The notes below the pieces were generated by a model. That model had not been told where the DNA came from and did no database searches. It saw only the letters and a program-made list of their open reading frames with translations. A DNA stretch of 64,000 nucleotides, taken from the NCBI RefSeq assembly GCF_014884995.1, contig NZ_JABMII010000004.1:124001-188000 (forward strand), in the 5' to 3' direction. Origin of the DNA: Spirabiliibacterium pneumoniae (GTDB lineage: Bacteria; Pseudomonadota; Gammaproteobacteria; Enterobacterales; Pasteurellaceae). The first letter of the stretch is position 1, and every line of letters begins with the position of its first letter. This document shows positions 37,513 through 47,368 of the stretch, piece after piece. The position numbers were made by a program, and so were the translations under genes.

Positions 37513-39306
37513 TTAGCCCAAAGTGCGGTCGTGTAGTTGCCAGCTGCCATCTTTATTGATAAATAAATGCCGCTCGTGCATCACATGCAATGTTGAACGG
37601 TGCCCCACGCTGACCACCGTGCTATTTGGCAATGTGCTTTTCAATAAACGATACATCGCATCTTCCAACCCTTCATCCATGCTGGCACTGGCTTCATCAA
37701 GATAGATAATCTGAGGGCGATGTAACAACACGCGCGCAAATGCTAACCGTTGCTGCTCACCGAGCGAGAGCACTTGTGTCCATTCGTTGTCTTCCAGCAA
37801 TTGCGTGGTCAAATGCCCCAGCTGTACGCGCGTTAAAAGTGCGGTTTCAAGGGCATAATCCGCCTGATCTGGCGCCATGTTAGGATAATGCAGTGCATCG
37901 AGCAGCCGCCCTTGCGGTAAATACGGCTTTTGTGATAAAAACAGCGCATTGGCTGGTGTGCGCATGTCTCCCTGAGCAAACGCCCACAGCCCCGCCAGCG
38001 AGCGCAACAAGGTGGTTTTGCCTACACCAGACGGCCCTTGAATCAATAACCAAGCGCCCTGAGGAAGATCCAGCGATAAGTTTTCAATCAACGGCTTTTG
38101 CGAAGGCGTGAACACGCTCAAATGGCTAATTACAAGCCGATCGCTGTCTGTTTTAATTTCGGGCATTGTTAATTTCTCCGCACTTTGCATCGCATCACTA
38201 AAGCCCGTTAAACGGTCAAGGGTCGCCTTGTAAGAAGCAAATGTGTCGTAAGAATTTCTGAAAAAAGACAAACTGGAATGTAGCTGCCCGAACACCTGCC
38301 CCGTTTGCATCAAATCACCCAGAGAGATCTGCTTTTGGAAAAAACGCCCTGCTTGAATTAAAAACGGAAACACGACCGACGCCTGCCCCACCACCAGATT
38401 AAAACCTGAAAATTTTAGGGTTCGAAATACAATATGCCATACGTTTTCGATCACTGAATTAAACTGCTGAGTGAGCAAATGTTTCTCACTGCGCTCTCCG
38501 CGATAAAACGCGATGCTTTCGGCGTATTCTTTCACGCGAATTAAGGAATAACGGAAATTTGCGTTGAGCTTTTCGTTCAAAAAATTGAGTTTAATCAACG
38601 GACGCCCGAGCTTGAATGCCATCACAGAGGTTAGCAACACATAAAGATAGGTCAAAAACACCATCGCATGGGGAATGGCCACGCCGCCAAGCGTCAATGG
38701 GCCAGACAGCCCCCACAGCAAAATCGTGAACGCGATAATCGAGTTGACCGCGCTGACTAATCCTGTGGAAAAACTCAAACTGGTCGTCACAAAGGCTTGC
38801 ACATCTTGCTGAATGCGTTGATCAGGGTTATCTAAAATACCATGGCTGTAATAGGTTTTATAATAAGTGCGGTTATGCAGCCAGCGTGAAACCAAACGAT
38901 GATTGAGATCTGTACGCCAATTGATGATGAAACGCTGTGAAAGATAGTAATTAACCAGCCCTAACACCACGTTAATGGTGGCTAAAATGGCAAACACGGC
39001 CATCATATACCAAAACAGATCCGCATTATAGTCCTGCAATGAACCATACATTTTGTTATACCAATTCGACACCACCACACTCAAACGTACGTCAAGCAAG
39101 GTAAACAACAAAATGCAACCAAACAACGCCATTGCGGAAAAATGGGTTTTGGGATTGAGGTAATGCGCGCCAATACGCCAAAATTGCCGCCCCCAATGCG
39201 TGAAGCGCACTAACAATGTGCCAAGTATAATCAAAAACACCACGCTGCCAGCAAAGGCTTTTAGCACCCAAAAAGCGGAGTCAATTAATTCAGTTTGCCA
39301 ATTCAT
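37513..39306 (-). CDS. ABC transporter with fused permease and ATPase, SbmA/YddA-like
   Basis: This 597-residue half transporter has about six N-terminal membrane segments (residues 15-340) and a C-terminal ATPase with Walker A GPSGVGKTTLL, signature LSLGEQQR and Walker B IIYLDEASASMD. The membrane part, with VSNWYNKMYGSLQDYNADLFWYMM and NWRTDLNHRLVSRWL, matches the SbmA/BacA and ABCD family such as E. coli YddA and H. influenzae HI0036. Substrate is unknown; relatives take up peptides or export long-chain acyl compounds. It is divergent from the YidE-like gene, an order I recall from H. influenzae. Confidence 0.85.
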   Translation of the reverse strand: MNWQTELIDSAFWVLKAFAGSVVFLIILGTLLVRFTHWGRQFWRIGAHYLNPKTHFSAMALFGCILLFTLLDVRLSVVVSNWYNKMYGSLQDYNADLFWYMMAVFAILATINVVLGLVNYYLSQRFIINWRTDLNHRLVSRWLHNRTYYKTYYSHGILDNPDQRIQQDVQAFVTTSLSFSTGLVSAVNSIIAFTILLWGLSGPLTLGGVAIPHAMVFLTYLYVLLTSVMAFKLGRPLIKLNFLNEKLNANFRYSLIRVKEYAESIAFYRGERSEKHLLTQQFNSVIENVWHIVFRTLKFSGFNLVVGQASVVFPFLIQAGRFFQKQISLGDLMQTGQVFGQLHSSLSFFRNSYDTFASYKATLDRLTGFSDAMQSAEKLTMPEIKTDSDRLVISHLSVFTPSQKPLIENLSLDLPQGAWLLIQGPSGVGKTTLLRSLAGLWAFAQGDMRTPANALFLSQKPYLPQGRLLDALHYPNMAPDQADYALETALLTRVQLGHLTTQLLEDNEWTQVLSLGEQQRLAFARVLLHRPQIIYLDEASASMDEGLEDAMYRLLKSTLPNSTVVSVGHRSTLHVMHERHLFINKDGSWQLHDRTLG

Positions 39307-39466
39307 ACATTATCTCAATCTATGCCATAGTGTGGCCATCATTTACTTTATTTTTGCACAAAATTCCCATTTTTCTTTTAAAAATTTGGGCTAGGGCAAA
39401 TTTTTGTTTTTCTAAGACAGGTATAATCTCTCTCAGTTCATTTTTATTGAAAAATTAGGAGTACTT

Positions 39467-41125
39467 ATGAGCGATATTGCAATCACCATAAGCCTTATCT
39501 CCTTGGTTGCGGTGATCGGGCTGTGGCTCGGGCATTTTAAAATCAAAGGGATTGGCATCGGGATCGGAGGTGTACTATTTGGGGGAATTTTAGTCGGCCA
39601 CTTTACCTACCAATACAACCTCAAACTTGAACCGCACACCTTGCATTTTATTCAAGAATTTGGTTTGATTTTATTTGTTTACACCATTGGGATTCAAGTC
39701 GGCCCAGGTTTTTTTGCCTCCTTGAGACAATCGGGTCTTAAACTTAATTTATTCGCTATGATGATTGTGCTGATCGGCGCATTGTTGGTGGTGATATTAC
39801 ATCTTACCTTAGGCATTGAATTACCAATTATTCTCGGCATTTTCTCAGGGGCGGTTACCAACACCCCATCACTCGGGGCAGGTCAACAAATTCTAAGTGA
39901 GTTGGGGATGACCAATATCACTGAAACGATGGGTATGGCTTATGCCATCGCCTATCCATTTGGAATCTGCGGTATTTTGCTGTCTATTTGGCTAATTCGT
40001 GCCTTTTTCAAAATCAAAATTGAACACGAACATGAACAATTTGAAAAAGAATCAGGTCATGATAAAGAGAGCTTAAGTAGTCTTAACATAAGGGTATCCA
40101 ATCCCAACATTAACGGCTTGCGCATTCGTGATATTCCAGGCTTTGAGGCACGTAACGTGGTGTGTTCTCGGCTTAAACGCAATGACGATCTGATTGTTCC
40201 TCACGCCGATACTGAAGTTATCTTAGGTGATATTATGCACTTAGTCGGTGACAAACCCGACCTCTACCGATTGCAGCTGGTGATTGGTGAAGTGGTGCAA
40301 ACCTCTCTCACCACGCGTGGTACCGACCTACGCTCCGTGCGTGTGGTAGTGACCAATGAACAAGCGTTAGGTAAAAAAATCCGCGATCTCAAATTTAAAC
40401 AAAAATACGAAGTCGTCATCTCGCGCCTTAACCGTGCGGGGATTGAGCTTGTCCCCACCAGCAACACCAGCCTGCAATTTGGTGACGTGCTCAATCTCGT
40501 TGGGAGGCTTGATGCCATTGAAGCGGTGATCGCTGTGATCGGCAATGTGCAACAAAAACTGCAACAAGTGCAAATGCTGCCTGTATTTATCGGGATTTTG
40601 CTCGGCGTGTTAGTCGGCTCTATCCCCATTATGGTGCCAGGCTTCCCTGTCCCGCTAAAACTCGGTCTGGCTGGCGGCCCGCTGGTGGTGGCACTCATTC
40701 TTGCGCGTATCGGCAGCCTCGGCAAACTCTATTGGTTTATGCCACCAAGTGCTAACCTCGCTCTGCGCGAAATCGGGATTGTCTTGTTCCTCTCCATCGT
40801 AGGGCTAAAAGCGGGTGCTCATTTTGTCGATACACTCGTCAGTGGCAGTGGGCTTGAATGGATGGCCTATGGGGTAATCATTACCTTTGTACCACTCGTT
40901 ATTACAGGAGTCGTCGCACGTATTTATGGCAAGATGAACTACCTCACCCTAAGTGGCTTACTGGCTGGCTCCATGACCGACCCGCCCGCACTGGCCTTTG
41001 CTAACGCCATCAAAGAAGAAAGCGGTGCCGCAGCGCTCTCTTACGCCACCGTTTATCCACTGGTGATGTTCATGCGTATCATCTCACCGCAAGTGCTCGC
41101 CATTGTACTAGTCCTGTTCACCTAA
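39467..41125 (+). CDS. YidE/AspT-family transporter with two RCK_C domains
   Basis: This 552-residue membrane protein consists of two five-helix-type membrane blocks (about 1-185 and 370-552) around two TrkA_C/RCK_C domains (about 200-285 and 290-365). AspT-type duplication motifs [13 protein letters not shown] and [18 protein letters not shown] appear once in each half. It resembles YidE of E. coli and HI0035. AspT exchanges aspartate for alanine, but the YidE substrate is unproven. A TATAAT at 39422-39427 may be its -10 element. Confidence 0.85.
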   Translation: MSDIAITISLISLVAVIGLWLGHFKIKGIGIGIGGVLFGGILVGHFTYQYNLKLEPHTLHFIQEFGLILFVYTIGIQVGPGFFASLRQSGLKLNLFAMMIVLIGALLVVILHLTLGIELPIILGIFSGAVTNTPSLGAGQQILSELGMTNITETMGMAYAIAYPFGICGILLSIWLIRAFFKIKIEHEHEQFEKESGHDKESLSSLNIRVSNPNINGLRIRDIPGFEARNVVCSRLKRNDDLIVPHADTEVILGDIMHLVGDKPDLYRLQLVIGEVVQTSLTTRGTDLRSVRVVVTNEQALGKKIRDLKFKQKYEVVISRLNRAGIELVPTSNTSLQFGDVLNLVGRLDAIEAVIAVIGNVQQKLQQVQMLPVFIGILLGVLVGSIPIMVPGFPVPLKLGLAGGPLVVALILARIGSLGKLYWFMPPSANLALREIGIVLFLSIVGLKAGAHFVDTLVSGSGLEWMAYGVIITFVPLVITGVVARIYGKMNYLTLSGLLAGSMTDPPALAFANAIKEESGAAALSYATVYPLVMFMRIISPQVLAIVLVLFT

Positions 41126-41168
41126 AACCGCACTTTAAGAAAAAACCGCACTTTAAAAGTGCGGTTTT
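41125..41168 (+). terminator. Triple USS array with terminator-like stem after the YidE-like gene
   Basis: Two direct copies of AAAACCGCACTTTAA-type sequence (41124-41137 and 41142-41155) are followed by an inverted copy, AAGTGCGGTTTT (41157-41168). The second and third form a 12-bp stem with a short loop, ending in TTTT. It starts right at the stop codon. Confidence 0.75.
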
Positions 41169-41180
41169 AATCAAGATAAT

Positions 41181-41210
41181 AAAAAAGTCGCACATCTTGT
41201 GCGGCTTTCA
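41181..41210 (-). terminator. Terminator of the ulaG-R-E-F arm
   Basis: On the minus strand AGCCGCACA pairs with TGTGCGACT (one G-U pair) around a 3-base loop and is followed by TTTTTTATTATC. It lies 8 bp after the ulaF stop. Confidence 0.8.
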
Positions 41211-41217
41211 TTTTAAA

Positions 41218-41913
41218 TTATTGCCCGTAATAGGCATTTACACCATGTTTTCTTAGATAATGTTTATCTAATAACTCCTGCTGCATAGCTTGTAAATTAG
41301 GCCGTAATTGGCGAGCAAAGAGATTCATATAAGCAATTTCCTCCAACACCACAGCGTTATGCACTGCATTGTGTGGATCGCTACCCCAAGCAAATGGCCC
41401 ATGTGAGTGTACTAGAGCTGCTGGAACATCATTTGGATTAATTGCACGCTTAATAAAGGTTTCCACAATGACCTTACCTGTTTCCAACTCATAGTCACCC
41501 GCAATCTCTTGCGCCGTCATTTTGCGCGTGCAAGGTATTGCGCCGTAAAAATAATCCGCATGGGTTGTACCTGTTGCAATAATATCTTCACCCGACTGAG
41601 ACCAAATAGTGGCATGACGTGAGTGCGTATGGACAATCCCGCCAATATCGGGAAATTGACTGTACAGCTCAAGGTGTGTTGGCGTATCTGAAGATGGTTT
41701 TTTATCCCCTTCAACCACCGCACCAGTATGAAGATCAACCACAACCATATCTTCTGCGGTCATCACATCATACTCAACACCCGAGGGTTTAATTACCACT
41801 AAACCTTTTTCTCTATCAATACCGCTCACATTTCCCCATGTAAACGTGACTAAATGGTGTTTTGGAAGTGCCAAATTGGCCTCGAGAACCTCGTGTTTCA
41901 ATTGTGTTAACAT
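41218..41913 (-). CDS. ulaF: L-ribulose-5-phosphate 4-epimerase (UlaF)
   Basis: UlaF converts L-ribulose-5-phosphate to D-xylulose-5-phosphate, the last step of ascorbate breakdown. The 231-residue class II aldolase-like enzyme has [20 protein letters not shown], the zinc-binding [12 protein letters not shown] (His, His) and [11 protein letters not shown] with a third His. Sequence alone does not separate UlaF from AraD or SgbE; the ula neighbours decide. It overlaps ulaE by 7 bp and is the last gene of the minus arm. Confidence 0.9.
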   Translation of the reverse strand: MLTQLKHEVLEANLALPKHHLVTFTWGNVSGIDREKGLVVIKPSGVEYDVMTAEDMVVVDLHTGAVVEGDKKPSSDTPTHLELYSQFPDIGGIVHTHSRHATIWSQSGEDIIATGTTHADYFYGAIPCTRKMTAQEIAGDYELETGKVIVETFIKRAINPNDVPAALVHSHGPFAWGSDPHNAVHNAVVLEEIAYMNLFARQLRPNLQAMQQELLDKHYLRKHGVNAYYGQ

Positions 41914-42767
41914 TGGAAACCTCCTTGCACCATTTGTGACTCAATCCATTTTCTGGCGTTAATGATTTCAACAATAGGGTCTTGTGCTTTTTCCGTCCAC
42001 ATCTCAATGAGAAAAGCACCACGATAATTTAATCGTGCTAACGTTTCAAAACATTTCACAAAGTCAACACAACCTTGACCAAAAGGGACATCTCTAAATT
42101 GCCCTGCGCATGCTTGGGTGACTTTATGGGTATCTTTCAAATGGATAGCCGAAATTTTATCAATACCTAATTCCAGCTCAGAAACCACATCATCATTCCA
42201 TGCAGATAAATTGCCTAGATCGGGATACACTGTAAACCAAGGAGATCGCAGTATTTCATCATATTTTTTCCACCGCGAAATAGAACTCATAAACTTCGTA
42301 TCCATGATTTCAACAGCCAATGTCACTTGATTACTAGCAGCCAATTGTACAGCCCACTCTAAACCTTCTTGAAAACGTGCAACTGTTCCTTCATCTTGTT
42401 CTTCGTAGTAGACATCGTAACCCGCTAACTGAATCGTTCTAATGCCAAGATCTACTGCAAGCTCAATGGCTTTTTGCATAAGATCGTAGGCTTGTTTTCT
42501 TATTGGACTGTCATGACTACCAAATGGGAAACGGCGATGCGCTGACAAACACATTGATGAAATGGTAATTCCAGAATCCAGAACAGCTTTAACAATGTTC
42601 AGTCTTTCTGATTTGCTCCAATTTAAACGTGATAGGCGTTCATCAGTTTCATCAATAGACATTTCCACAAAATCAAAACCGCAACATTTTGCAATGGCAA
42701 GTCTTTCTCGCCAACTTATTTCCTTAGGTAAGGCCTTCTCATAAATACCAATTTTATGGTTTCTCAT
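41907..42767 (-). CDS. ulaE: L-ribulose/L-xylulose-5-phosphate 3-epimerase (UlaE)
   Basis: UlaE converts L-xylulose-5-phosphate to L-ribulose-5-phosphate. The 286-residue TIM-barrel enzyme has [31 protein letters not shown], the metal ligands in [14 protein letters not shown] and [10 protein letters not shown], and IHLKDTHKV. It lies between ulaR (19 bp upstream) and ulaF (overlap). SgbU is the close alternative, excluded by context. Confidence 0.92.
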   Translation of the reverse strand: MRNHKIGIYEKALPKEISWRERLAIAKCCGFDFVEMSIDETDERLSRLNWSKSERLNIVKAVLDSGITISSMCLSAHRRFPFGSHDSPIRKQAYDLMQKAIELAVDLGIRTIQLAGYDVYYEEQDEGTVARFQEGLEWAVQLAASNQVTLAVEIMDTKFMSSISRWKKYDEILRSPWFTVYPDLGNLSAWNDDVVSELELGIDKISAIHLKDTHKVTQACAGQFRDVPFGQGCVDFVKCFETLARLNYRGAFLIEMWTEKAQDPIVEIINARKWIESQMVQGGFQC

Positions 42768-42786
42768 TCTATCTCTCCTAAATATA

Positions 42787-43554
42787 TTAGGCTAAGATAA
42801 TATTCAAACCTCGTGCTTTTAAGGCAGAAATAATGTCAGGATCGGCTTCTTTGCCTGTCACTAAGGTATCAATACGACTTAACTCAGTAAATATCATCCC
42901 AACTTCCTTCCCTAATTTTTGACTATCAAGCAGAACAATCAAGCGCCCAACTTTATCAAGCATTTTTTGCTCTGAATTTGCAATCAGCATGTCGGTTTTA
43001 TAAAGTCCCTTAGCCGAAATTCCTCGTCCGCTTGTAAACATAATATTGGCAGAGTACCCACAATCAACTCCAACGCCTAAAGACAGAGTAATAGCCTGAT
43101 TTTTATTGTATTGTCCTCCCATAATAACAACATCATTATGGTCATGTTCAATCAACAAATTAGCTAACGGCAAATAATTGGTGATGATTTGCACAGGGCT
43201 GCCACACAAGCTTTGTCCTAACATCATCATGGTGGAACCACAGGTCAAAAATACGCTTTCGCCTCGTTGACACAAATTGGCTGCCACTCTCGCAATTCTC
43301 TCTTTTTCAGAAAAATTATTGATTTGATTAACATTACTGCTTAAATAATTTCGGTGATTAGAAATGCTTTCTTTAGTAACGGATTGAGCTCCATTACGCA
43401 CTTTCTGCAACAACCCTAATTTATCTAACATCGTAATGTCGCGTCGCGCCGTTGCTGGCGAGACATTAAGAAGATGAATAATCTCTTCCGTCGATAATAT
43501 TTCCCGTTCATTGAGAATATTGAGTAATTTCTCATGACGATATTGCTTGTTCAT
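42787..43554 (-). CDS. ulaR: DeoR-family repressor of ascorbate utilisation (UlaR)
   Basis: The 255-residue protein has an N-terminal helix-turn-helix (about residues 1-55: LLNILNEREILSTEEIIHLLNVSPATARRDITML) and a C-terminal sugar-phosphate-sensing domain with VFLTCGSTMMMLG. In E. coli UlaR represses the ula genes and is released by L-ascorbate-6-phosphate. Here the gene sits inside the operon it presumably controls, between ulaG and ulaE, implying autoregulation. Confidence 0.88.
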   Translation of the reverse strand: MNKQYRHEKLLNILNEREILSTEEIIHLLNVSPATARRDITMLDKLGLLQKVRNGAQSVTKESISNHRNYLSSNVNQINNFSEKERIARVAANLCQRGESVFLTCGSTMMMLGQSLCGSPVQIITNYLPLANLLIEHDHNDVVIMGGQYNKNQAITLSLGVGVDCGYSANIMFTSGRGISAKGLYKTDMLIANSEQKMLDKVGRLIVLLDSQKLGKEVGMIFTELSRIDTLVTGKEADPDIISALKARGLNIILA

Positions 43555-43594
43555 AATGACTTCTCCGTAAAACTAACCATGTATGAACAAAATA

Positions 43595-43624
43595 ACACCA
43601 CTTTGTAAAAATACAAAGCGGTGT
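43595..43624 (-). terminator. Intercistronic hairpin between ulaG and ulaR
   Basis: A 13-bp stem with one mismatch (43595-43607 with 43612-43624) and an AAAA loop follows the ulaG stop by 7 bp. On the minus strand it is followed by TATTTTG. It may be a partial terminator giving more UlaG than UlaR, or an RNA-stabilising element. Confidence 0.6.
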
Positions 43625-43631
43625 ATAAAGG

Positions 43632-44723
43632 TTAAAGTATTGACTTAAACGGAACATTAGGTTCTTGCTCAAAGCAATCATCAAAGCCACGCGGATAGTG
43701 ATACTCTGTTAATGCTTTATCTTGAGGATAGACGTATTTACCCCCAACTTGCCAAATGAACGGTTTGAATTGATACTGAAGTCTATCTTTACGCATATTG
43801 TAAAGCGCTAAAATTTCATTTGTATCCGCTTGGAAATTTGTCCAAATATCATGATGCACAGGAATGACCACTTTTGTACGCAAGCACTCGGCCATACGCA
43901 ACAAATCAATAGACGTCATTTTATCTTGAATGCCTAGCGGGTTTTCACCATAGCTACCCAAAGCGACATCAATCTCATAGTCTTTACCGTGTTTAGCATA
44001 ATAGATTGAGTAGTGAGAATCACCAGAATGATAAATATTGCCACCAGGTGTTTTGATCAGATAGTTAACTGCCTTGAGCCCCATCTCTTCATCGCTTGGG
44101 CAAATGCCATTTAATTCGCCGCCATTTTCTTCTGAACCTCGGGCAGGCAGAGTAACTAAGCAAGTGCGGTCAAAAGAATCCAGTGCAATCAACTCAAGAT
44201 CCTTAATTTTAACACTGTCTCCAGGTTTAACGACTACGCAACGATCTTGTGGCACACCCCACTTCGTCCACATATCCACACAATATTGTGGGCCGATGAA
44301 TTTAACATGGTTGAGCTCAGGGTTATTGATAACTGCAGCAGCTACATTCACATCAATGTGATCGTTGTGGTAGTGTGTTGCCACAATGGCATCGACTTGA
44401 TTAATTGCAAATGGGTCTAACACACTGACTGAATTTCTCAAATTTGGCTGTAATTTACGTACACCCGCCATGTTAGCCATTTGGTGGCCACGCACCATGT
44501 CTTTAACCTTTTTCGTAGCTTTACCACGACCACACCAAAGATCAATACAGAGATTCGCATTTCCAGGTGTTTTGACCCACAAGCCCACACAACCCAGCCA
44601 CCACATAGCAACATTGCCTTGAGGAACTTGTTCAAGTTCAATCTCTTCATTCAGCCAAGTGCCCCACTCTGGAAAGGTTGATAAAATCCAGCTCTCACGG
44701 GTAATTTCATTCACTTTTGCCAT
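43632..44723 (-). CDS. ulaG: L-ascorbate-6-phosphate lactonase (UlaG)
   Basis: UlaG opens the lactone ring of L-ascorbate-6-phosphate to 3-keto-L-gulonate-6-phosphate. The 363-residue metallo-beta-lactamase-fold enzyme starts [29 protein letters not shown], which is characteristic, and has the metal motif [18 protein letters not shown] and [12 protein letters not shown]. First gene of the minus arm, transcribed from a promoter in the shared control region. A USS lies in the middle of the gene. Confidence 0.95.
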   Translation of the reverse strand: MAKVNEITRESWILSTFPEWGTWLNEEIELEQVPQGNVAMWWLGCVGLWVKTPGNANLCIDLWCGRGKATKKVKDMVRGHQMANMAGVRKLQPNLRNSVSVLDPFAINQVDAIVATHYHNDHIDVNVAAAVINNPELNHVKFIGPQYCVDMWTKWGVPQDRCVVVKPGDSVKIKDLELIALDSFDRTCLVTLPARGSEENGGELNGICPSDEEMGLKAVNYLIKTPGGNIYHSGDSHYSIYYAKHGKDYEIDVALGSYGENPLGIQDKMTSIDLLRMAECLRTKVVIPVHHDIWTNFQADTNEILALYNMRKDRLQYQFKPFIWQVGGKYVYPQDKALTEYHYPRGFDDCFEQEPNVPFKSIL

Positions 44724-44772
44724 AAATAACGCTCCTTAAAAAGCACAAAAAATCAAATATAACTCAAAAGTA

Positions 44773-44801
44773 ATCATATATAATCATTTTTTATTTTGCA
44801 A
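44773..44801 (-). promoter_or_regulatory. Predicted ulaG promoter
   Basis: On the minus strand TTGCAA (44796-44801) and TATGAT (44773-44778) are 17 bp apart, giving a start near 44766 and a 43-nt leader. The -10 lies in a direct repeat TAATCAT (44771-44777 and 44781-44787) with 10-bp period, a possible UlaR binding site. Confidence 0.6.
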
Positions 44802-44888
44802 GCATTAATATTGTTTTCATTAAATTCTTTTATTTATCCCTTTTATACAATAAATTAAATTTAAAAACCAAAAATGACGCTATAAATA

Positions 44889-44910
44889 TTTTGTGATTAA
44901 AATCACAAAT
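44889..44910. promoter_or_regulatory. CRP (cAMP receptor protein) site of the ula locus
   Basis: TGTGA (44892-44896), a 6-bp spacer and TCACA (44903-44907) form a consensus CRP core, and the dyad extends outward with AAA/TTT. Its centre is about 60 bp upstream of the predicted ulaA start, the usual class I position. The 318-bp ulaG-ulaA interval therefore holds both promoters, this site and a leader dyad; the remaining AT-rich sequence between 44802 and 44888 shows nothing further. Confidence 0.85.
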
Positions 44911-44943
44911 AATCAAAAAACTTCAAAACAACTCATTTTTTGC

Positions 44944-44952
44944 TGTTATGAT
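44944..44952 (+). promoter_or_regulatory. Predicted ulaA promoter (extended -10)
   Basis: TGTTATGAT at 44944-44952 is an extended -10 element (TGnTATGAT). No good -35 is present at the expected place, as is usual for CRP-dependent promoters; the CRP site upstream is properly placed. Confidence 0.6.
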
Positions 44953-44993
44953 GGGTTGGACGCTAAATGTGGGGCTAATCTCTGAGCTCATAC

Positions 44994-45009
44994 TGATGGC
45001 TAACCATCA
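44994..45009 (+). promoter_or_regulatory. Dyad in the ulaA leader, candidate UlaR operator
   Basis: TGATGG (44994-44999) and CCATCA (45004-45009) form a perfect dyad with a CTAA centre, about 35 bp after the predicted start and 32 bp before the ulaA ATG. A repressor site or a small RNA hairpin would both fit. Confidence 0.45.
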
Positions 45010-45041
45010 ACATTCATATTGACAACTTACAGAGGTTTGTT

Positions 45042-46838
45042 ATGGATATTTTAAATTCGCTATACGAACTGTTCCTTGGGTTCAATGCCCAGGTTCTATC
45101 AAAGGCGCCGCTTCTTCTTGGTATTGTGGCGTGTCTTGGTTATATATTGCTGAAAAAAGACACCACAACCATTTTAAAAGGTACGATTAAAACAATTGTG
45201 GGGTTCATGCTCGTTCAAGTAGGTGCAGGAACACTGGTAAAAGGGTTTAAACCAATTATTGAAAAACTCTCAGAATATCACGGTCTCACAGGTGCGGTTA
45301 TCGACCCATACACCAGCATGCAAGCAACCATTCAGGCTATGGGAGATAATTACGGCTGGGTAGGCTATGCTGTTATTCTCGCACTTTTATTAAATATCTT
45401 ACTGGTTGTCTTCCGTCGTTTTACTGGCATTCGCACCATTATGTTGACAGGCCACATCATGTTCCAACAAGCTGGCCTAATTGCCGTATTCTATATGATT
45501 ATTGGCGCTTCAATGTGGGAAACCATCATCTATACAGCTGTTTTAATGGCGTTGTATTGGGGCATTTCTTCTAATATTATGTATAAACCAACTCAAGCGG
45601 TAACTGGGGGAGCTGGTTTTTCCATTGGTCACCAACAACAAATTGCCTCATGGATTGCAGTTAAACTTTCACCCAAATTGGGTAACAAAGAAGATAATGT
45701 TGATCACTTAAATCTGCCAAAATGGTTACACATCTTCCACGACAGTATTTCAGCAACCGCTATTGTTATGACTGTATTCTTCGGTATTATTTTACTGTCT
45801 TTTGGTTTAACTAACCTTCAAGCAATGGCTGGAAAAACGCACTGGACTGTTTATATTTTAGAAACAGGTCTTAAATTTGCCGTCGCCATCCAAATTATTG
45901 TTATGGGTGTACGGATGTTTGTTGCCGAGCTTTCAGAAGCATTTAAAGGTATCTCTGAAAAACTTATTCCTAACGCTGTACTTGCCATTGACTGTGCAGC
46001 CATTTACGCGTTCTCACCTAATGCGATGGTATTCGGTTTCATGTGGGGTGCCATTGGTCAGTTCATTGCAGTGGGTATTTTGCTTACGATGGGTGCGCCA
46101 ATCTTAATCATCCCAGGATTTATTCCAATGTTCTTCTCCAATGCAACCATTGGGGTATTCGCTAACCACTTTGGTGGCTGGAAAGCTGTCATCAAGATTT
46201 GTTTAGTCATGGGTATGATTGAAGTATTAGGCTCTGCATGGGTCATCCATCTTCTTGCCACTCAAGGCGCTATCTTCAATGGCTGGATGGGTATGGCTGA
46301 CTGGGCGCTATTCTTCCCACCAGTACTACAAGGTATTGTCAGTATTCCATTCTTCTTCTTTATCATTCTCGCACTTTGCCTTGTCTACATGGCTTATGCA
46401 TCAAAACGCTTACGCGCAGATGAAGCAGCCGCTGCCGCTGCTGGCAAAACATTAGAACAAATGGACGGCTACAATCTAGACGATCTTGACCAAGACACAA
46501 CTATCGCGCAAACAACAGAAGCTACTATCGCCAGCGACGAAAAACCAATTCGCATTTTAGCGGTTTGTGGTAGCGGACAAGGTTCTTCAATGATGATGAA
46601 AATGAAAATTGCCAATTATCTTGATAAACGTGGTATCCCAAATATTATGGATTCATGTGCTGTGACAGATTACAAATCTCGCCTTAATGATATTGATATT
46701 ATTGTGTCATCTCGCCACTTGGCAAATGAAATTGAAGTAGGAGAAGGAAAAGCAGTATTAGGTGTACAAAATATGCTAAATCCAAATTCCTTTGGTGATG
46801 AATTGGTTGAATTAATCAAACAACATCATGCTCGCTAA
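45042..46838 (+). CDS. ulaA: Fused ascorbate PTS permease: UlaA (EIIC) plus UlaB (EIIB)
   Basis: This 598-residue protein imports L-ascorbate and phosphorylates it at C6. Residues 1 to about 465 form the EIIC permease with about 11 membrane segments ([43 protein letters not shown]). An acidic Ala-rich linker (about 470-500) leads to a soluble EIIB domain (about 505-598) with the phosphorylated cysteine in [16 protein letters not shown]. In E. coli these are separate genes ulaA and ulaB. The fusion keeps both functional motifs intact. Phosphate reaches the EIIB cysteine from UlaC, encoded next. Confidence 0.93.
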   Translation: MDILNSLYELFLGFNAQVLSKAPLLLGIVACLGYILLKKDTTTILKGTIKTIVGFMLVQVGAGTLVKGFKPIIEKLSEYHGLTGAVIDPYTSMQATIQAMGDNYGWVGYAVILALLLNILLVVFRRFTGIRTIMLTGHIMFQQAGLIAVFYMIIGASMWETIIYTAVLMALYWGISSNIMYKPTQAVTGGAGFSIGHQQQIASWIAVKLSPKLGNKEDNVDHLNLPKWLHIFHDSISATAIVMTVFFGIILLSFGLTNLQAMAGKTHWTVYILETGLKFAVAIQIIVMGVRMFVAELSEAFKGISEKLIPNAVLAIDCAAIYAFSPNAMVFGFMWGAIGQFIAVGILLTMGAPILIIPGFIPMFFSNATIGVFANHFGGWKAVIKICLVMGMIEVLGSAWVIHLLATQGAIFNGWMGMADWALFFPPVLQGIVSIPFFFFIILALCLVYMAYASKRLRADEAAAAAAGKTLEQMDGYNLDDLDQDTTIAQTTEATIASDEKPIRILAVCGSGQGSSMMMKMKIANYLDKRGIPNIMDSCAVTDYKSRLNDIDIIVSSRHLANEIEVGEGKAVLGVQNMLNPNSFGDELVELIKQHHAR

Positions 46839-46849
46839 CTAATAATACT

Positions 46850-46870
46850 CGCCCACTTCTTTTGTGGGCG
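46850..46870 (+). promoter_or_regulatory. Intercistronic hairpin between ulaAB and ulaC
   Basis: CGCCCAC (46850-46856) and GTGGGCG (46864-46870) pair perfectly around a 7-base loop. No T-run follows; instead AAAAGGAG, the ulaC ribosome binding site, comes next. It is more likely an mRNA processing or stability element than a terminator. Confidence 0.6.
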
Positions 46871-46883
46871 AAAAGGAGACAAT

Positions 46884-47354
46884 ATGAACTTAAAGCAATC
46901 GCTTATTGAAAATAACTCTATCAAACTTAATCAACATGCAGCAAGCTGGCAAGAGGCAATTAAAATTGGCACTGATATGCTGGTGAAGTCTGGCGCTATT
47001 GAACCACGCTATTACAACACCATTATTGAGTGCATCAAAAAAATGGGGCCATATATTATTCTAGCGCCAGGCCTAGCCATGCCCCATGCCCGCCCACAAG
47101 ACGGCGTGAACCGTACAGCATTTGCACTGGTAACATTAACCGAGCCTGTCTATTTTGAAAGCGAGCCAGATCCTGTTCACGTTCTAATCACACTTGCTGG
47201 CAGTGACTCTAACAAGCATATGCAAGGATTAATGGAAATAACCCAAATGCTCGATGACCCAGACAGTGAAACAGGTGTTGATTTAGACAAAATCTTACGC
47301 TGCAAAACTCACGATGAAGTTTACACCGTGATTGATAATGCATTAAATTCATAA
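46884..47354 (+). CDS. ulaC: Ascorbate-specific PTS EIIA component UlaC
   Basis: UlaC passes phosphate from HPr to the EIIB domain of UlaAB. The 156-residue protein belongs to the EIIA-2 (mannitol/fructose) family, with the phosphorylated histidine in APGLAMPHARPQDGV (about His68). It lies 45 bp after ulaAB and precedes ulaD by 14 bp, forming the plus arm. Confidence 0.94.
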   Translation: MNLKQSLIENNSIKLNQHAASWQEAIKIGTDMLVKSGAIEPRYYNTIIECIKKMGPYIILAPGLAMPHARPQDGVNRTAFALVTLTEPVYFESEPDPVHVLITLAGSDSNKHMQGLMEITQMLDDPDSETGVDLDKILRCKTHDEVYTVIDNALNS

Positions 47355-47368
47355 CATTGAGGTATATT

